The position numbers and the translations under genes are program-made. Positions 60,556 through 64,000 of a stretch of 64,000 nucleotides of DNA are shown here, piece by piece. The notes beneath the pieces are model-generated. The model worked only from the letters and a program-made list of their open reading frames with translations. It ran no database searches and was not told where the DNA came from. The DNA comes from Hygrophila difformis. Lineage: Eukaryota; Streptophyta; Magnoliopsida; Lamiales; Acanthaceae. How positions within the stretch are numbered: the first letter of the stretch is position 1; each line of letters opens with the position of its first letter. The stretch spans positions 14,778,238 to 14,842,237 of the forward strand of contig JAOANR010000002.1 in NCBI GenBank assembly GCA_030278955.1, given 5' to 3'.

Positions 60556-63500
60556 CTGAAGTAAAATCTTATACCAAGATATAACATAAGAGCAGAATAA
60601 CATCTGTGAAATCATGGGTAAAATGTGATTCTTTTCAAGGACACACTAATCATATTACTTATGTTCATTGGAATATTTTTGTACATCATTAAAAGTAAAA
60701 TATACATTGTAGAATAGTTGCACGGATAAATTTACTTTACTTGCATATGAAACCAAAAATATTCAGAAAAATTACATGTATTAAAGACAAAAAGAAAATA
60801 AAATAAAACTAAAAAGGATAAGGCCCTCATACTTGCTCATAAAAAAATCTATAAAAACTTATAAAAGAGAAGAAAAAAAAAATCACATTTCAAAGTATAT
60901 CCATTTTGATCTTTGTCATGGTTTTCTCTATTCAATCAAAGATTATACTATTTGTAAGTTGTAAGACAATTAATATTTCCTACAGTTTGTCAAGTCTACA
61001 ACTCTACATGTAAGTTGTAAGACAATTAAACTGTAACCTTCTACAGTTTAAAATAATTTGGCTCTAAAGCCAAAGACAAACCTTGGTGAGCATAATTATA
61101 TGTCAAAAGGTTAATGTGCATATTACCCATCAATATCACGAGAGTGTGTGCTAGCATCTATTCTTCCAATTGAACACCTTGTTCTGAATGTCAAATCATT
61201 ATTCAAATCATTATACAGCTCCATCTTCACCACCCCCAGCAACTAATCCATGGACTTTACTGAATTGCACCAGATCAATCACATAGTAGATTTATTTTAT
61301 AGACGAAAACACATGTGTAAAGTAAAACCAAATTGAACAAAACCATCATATATTCACAGAGGAATCAGTGCAAAGAATCAGCACGGAACCCTTATACATT
61401 TCAAACTGAGTTCGAAATAGAGAGGAGGAAATTCACATATAGAAGTTCGAATGAGAACCAATTTCGACAGAAGCGAAGAAAGATGCATAGTTGTTCCAAC
61501 CTGTTCCAGGATTCGAAAGACACATCCTCTATAAAATTGAAGAAGGTATTCACTCCTTATTCACGTTCAGCAGGATGTCACAAAGCTGTTGTCTAAAAGC
61601 AAACTGTGTAGATCCAATTTTCAATAATCATACAACAATGAAAGATTCAAGCTCAAAACAAATGAAAACAGTGTAAAATCCAGGGACAAAGGAACATATA
61701 GAAACATACATAGAGCAGAAGAAACAAAACAATAGACGAAGAATATATTAGAACCGTAGGAATTGAACTTGACGGAATCCGAGAATCGTATCCAGAGAAG
61801 AGCGTAGTACACCATACCACCATGACCTGCAGAGCACAAAACGATAGCGATTGAACCAAGAACCACAAATTAACCCTCAAATCACAATTGTTAATAATTT
61901 CAATCCTACAATTAATCCCAAGCCTACTCCCATGCTTATTTGGAAACCAAAAATCCAAATTTCAATCCTACAATTAATCCCAACCCTCAAAGCACAAACA
62001 ACCGATGCAGGAACTTAATAAAAAAGCATATTCAACTATGAATTATACGGGAAGACAACATTACCAAGTGGGGAAACCAGTATGTGCTGCATATTAAGAT
62101 AAAGCTACAAACAATACTTCCCAAGACACACTGTTTGTTCAAATATTCCAGAAAGGCATACCCACACAAGCATGACCAAAGGCCCAGCAACAACAAACGA
62201 CACACAAGAAAACCACACAGCGGGAACCCCTAACAAATACTGTAGGTGATGCACGAATAAAGAAACTGAACAAAATACCCCACCTCGCCTGATGCTTCCT
62301 GTTCGCATTCGTGCATGTGGACAACAGCGGCGTCCTGTCGTACACGTCTCAAGGGTGGGTGATGGGTGATTTTCACTGCTCATATTTTACCACAAGTCGC
62401 ATGGTTGTCCTCAAGTAATAAAAATCAGTGAATTTCAGAATATTATTTCATTATTTCATTCCGGGTCGAACAACAGGGAATTTCAGAATATTATTTCATT
62501 CCGGAGAAGATTTTAATTGTTCTTAAGTTCATTAATTATATTTTATATATTTAAAAGGAGTTTGATTAATTCTAATGGTGATTTAATTTAAAAATAGTGA
62601 CATTAAATTTAAAATAAAGCAAGTTAAAATTTAAATTAATAAAGATATAAATGGGAGATGCTTGTAATATTTTAAATATTGCCATCTTTATATAAAATAG
62701 AAATTGCATATTGATTTAGCATTTTCCAATGTCTAAAAAGATCAATTTCTTAGAATTAATTATTTTATAAAGATTAAAAATATTGTAATCTACTAATAAT
62801 CAAATTATGCTTAAACGGATTTCATGGAAGCTGATTAAATTATCTAACATTCTGCAATCATTATTCTAGGCCTAAATTTGAGTCTTTCCCAAGCATTCAA
62901 ATTTTCCTATAGCAATTAAAAGGCACTTTTCATTTCCCAAATCATTGTGCACATGCCAGAATCCATTTATAATGTAATTTATTCCCAATTCCGGTACTAA
63001 AATATTAATTCTACTTTTTATCTCCCGATTTAGCAAAGCAGAAATCACAGAATTGGATTCTAACATTTAATTATGCAGAACAGTGTAAATAATCTAACAA
63101 TTATGGTAAAATAACGATTAAACATGGTAAACTGGATTTAATTAATAATATTAAAATACAGATAGATTAGAATTAATGCCAGATTGCTAAAAATAGAAAA
63201 ATACAGATTGATCGGTCAATTCAAAGCTTTAGCAGATTATTAATTTGAATAGCAGATTTGGTAAAACACAGATTGTCGATCATTTTGTAGGCATCTAACA
63301 TATCATTCTAATACAGATTCACATACCATAGCAGATTAATCCAGATTCAACACATGAAAACATCGATAAATAATATTTCTTCCATAAAACAGATAAATTC
63401 ATACTTCAAAGTGATTCTGAACTCCCGTTCTAGAACACTTCTAACACGAACAATACAGAAATCCGTCTATAAATTAAAAACATGATAGCATATTACATTT

Positions 63501-63700
63501 AGAGGCAATTTCAATTCATTACAAAGCAAGAAAAAGAAAGGCAACACCTAGAATAGTAAGAACACGCCCAGAAAGTCTTTCCTGATGCATTCCTCCGGCA
63601 TGGATTTGTGTTTCCGGCCTTCTTCTCCCATTAGAATTTGTTTTCCGAAAGTTTCTGTCGAAAATGGTAAGTCTGTGTCTAAAGAAATGACGAAAAACGG
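60556..63700. other. Intergenic region, no gene supported
   Basis: AT-rich. Short frames near 61621-61958 and 62105-62383 have no recognisable domains. A direct repeat built on GAATTTCAGAATATTATTTC occurs twice near 62433-62503. No ASB N-terminal exon and no convincing mobile-element termini were seen. Confidence 0.5.
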
Positions 63701-63729
63701 TGTTTAAAACCGAGTTCGGGAGGTTAGAA

Positions 63730-63990
63730 AACTGCTCAACCGCGACTGTGGCGCAAAAAGTGGCGCTCGGAAGAGGTTTTCGGCGCCGCCAAGGAGCTGC
63801 GGCGCATACGAAGATTTTCCGAATTTTTGAAAGTGGCGCATTTTGTGGCGCTCCAAGGTGCTTTTCGGCGCCGCGAAGAAGGTGCGGTGCATTCTGACAA
63901 TTTCCTAAAATTTACCCTGCGGCGCAAAAAGTGGCGCCTGGAGGTGTTTTTATGCGCCACCAAGAAGGTGCGGCGCATCCTGAAGCTTTT
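63730..63990. repeat. GGCGC-rich imperfect tandem repeats (about three units of 80-100 bp)
   Basis: Each unit contains GTGGCGC(A/T), a spacer, (T/C)GGCGCCGC or ATGCGCCAC, AAGAAGGTGCGG and GCGCAT. The inverted GGCGCC/GCGCC motifs could pair. The GC-rich block contrasts sharply with its AT-rich flank and resembles in style the motif arrays of the D LTR. It may be part of another LTR running off the window. Overlapping Arg-rich frames here are composition artefacts. Confidence 0.6.
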
Positions 63991-64000
63991 TACAATCCGA

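Overview
This is plant nuclear DNA, almost certainly from a eudicot. The evidence is an intron-containing Golgi SNARE gene of the GOS11 type, plant tRNA primer-binding sites (initiator Met and Asp) in the LTR retrotransposons, Athila-like and Tekay-like Ty3/gypsy elements, a Stowaway-type MITE, a CACTA end and fragments of plant genes. The style of the repeats suggests an asterid such as Lamiales, but this is a weak inference. There are no rRNA genes, CRISPR arrays or bacterial features.

About 47 of the 64 kb is one nest of mobile elements, which can be unpacked from matching target-site duplications (TSDs). A CACTA-like end (2406) is split by Tekay-like element B (minus strand, 2623-49538, TSD TTTTT). 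The 3' LTR of B was then hit twice. Tekay-like element A (minus, 3532-34617) has TSD GCACT, and deletion derivative C (plus, 35965-44240) has TSD TTTTT. Athila-like element D (plus, 10180-30154, TSD GTGGC) sits inside the gag gene of A. Composite insertion E (36970-38282, TSD GTTGG) sits inside the 5' LTR of C and includes a perfect 824-bp palindrome.

Element D is the most notable part. Its 4.7-kb LTRs differ at only about ten positions by eye, and its 1980-codon gag-pol frame is open. Downstream of pol, where Athila relatives often carry an env-like gene, it holds a two-exon gene whose exons join in phase. The gene encodes an F-box protein resembling the plant At1g67623/At2g35280 family. It has its own TATA-like box, and upstream of that lies an array of GTCGCGGA/TCCGCGAC palindromic motifs. 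The same arrays occur twice in each LTR, again upstream of TATA-like sequences. My working model is a young retrotransposon carrying a host-type F-box gene under a promoter built like its own LTR.

The left flank (1-2405) holds an LTR end and a tandemly duplicated non-coding unit. One copy of the unit carries a SINE and a MITE, and the other copy is the empty site for both. The right flank (49.5-64 kb) holds the remaining CACTA sequence and the intact minus-strand GOS11 gene (50823-53350). Beyond it are a Helitron-like 3' terminus about 500 bp upstream of GOS11 and three unrelated broken gene fragments, all on the minus strand: a UBP3/4 ubiquitin protease exon, an SLC25A44-type mitochondrial carrier exon, and anthranilate synthase beta exons. 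This is the pattern expected of gene-fragment capture. The window ends in GGCGC-rich repeats.
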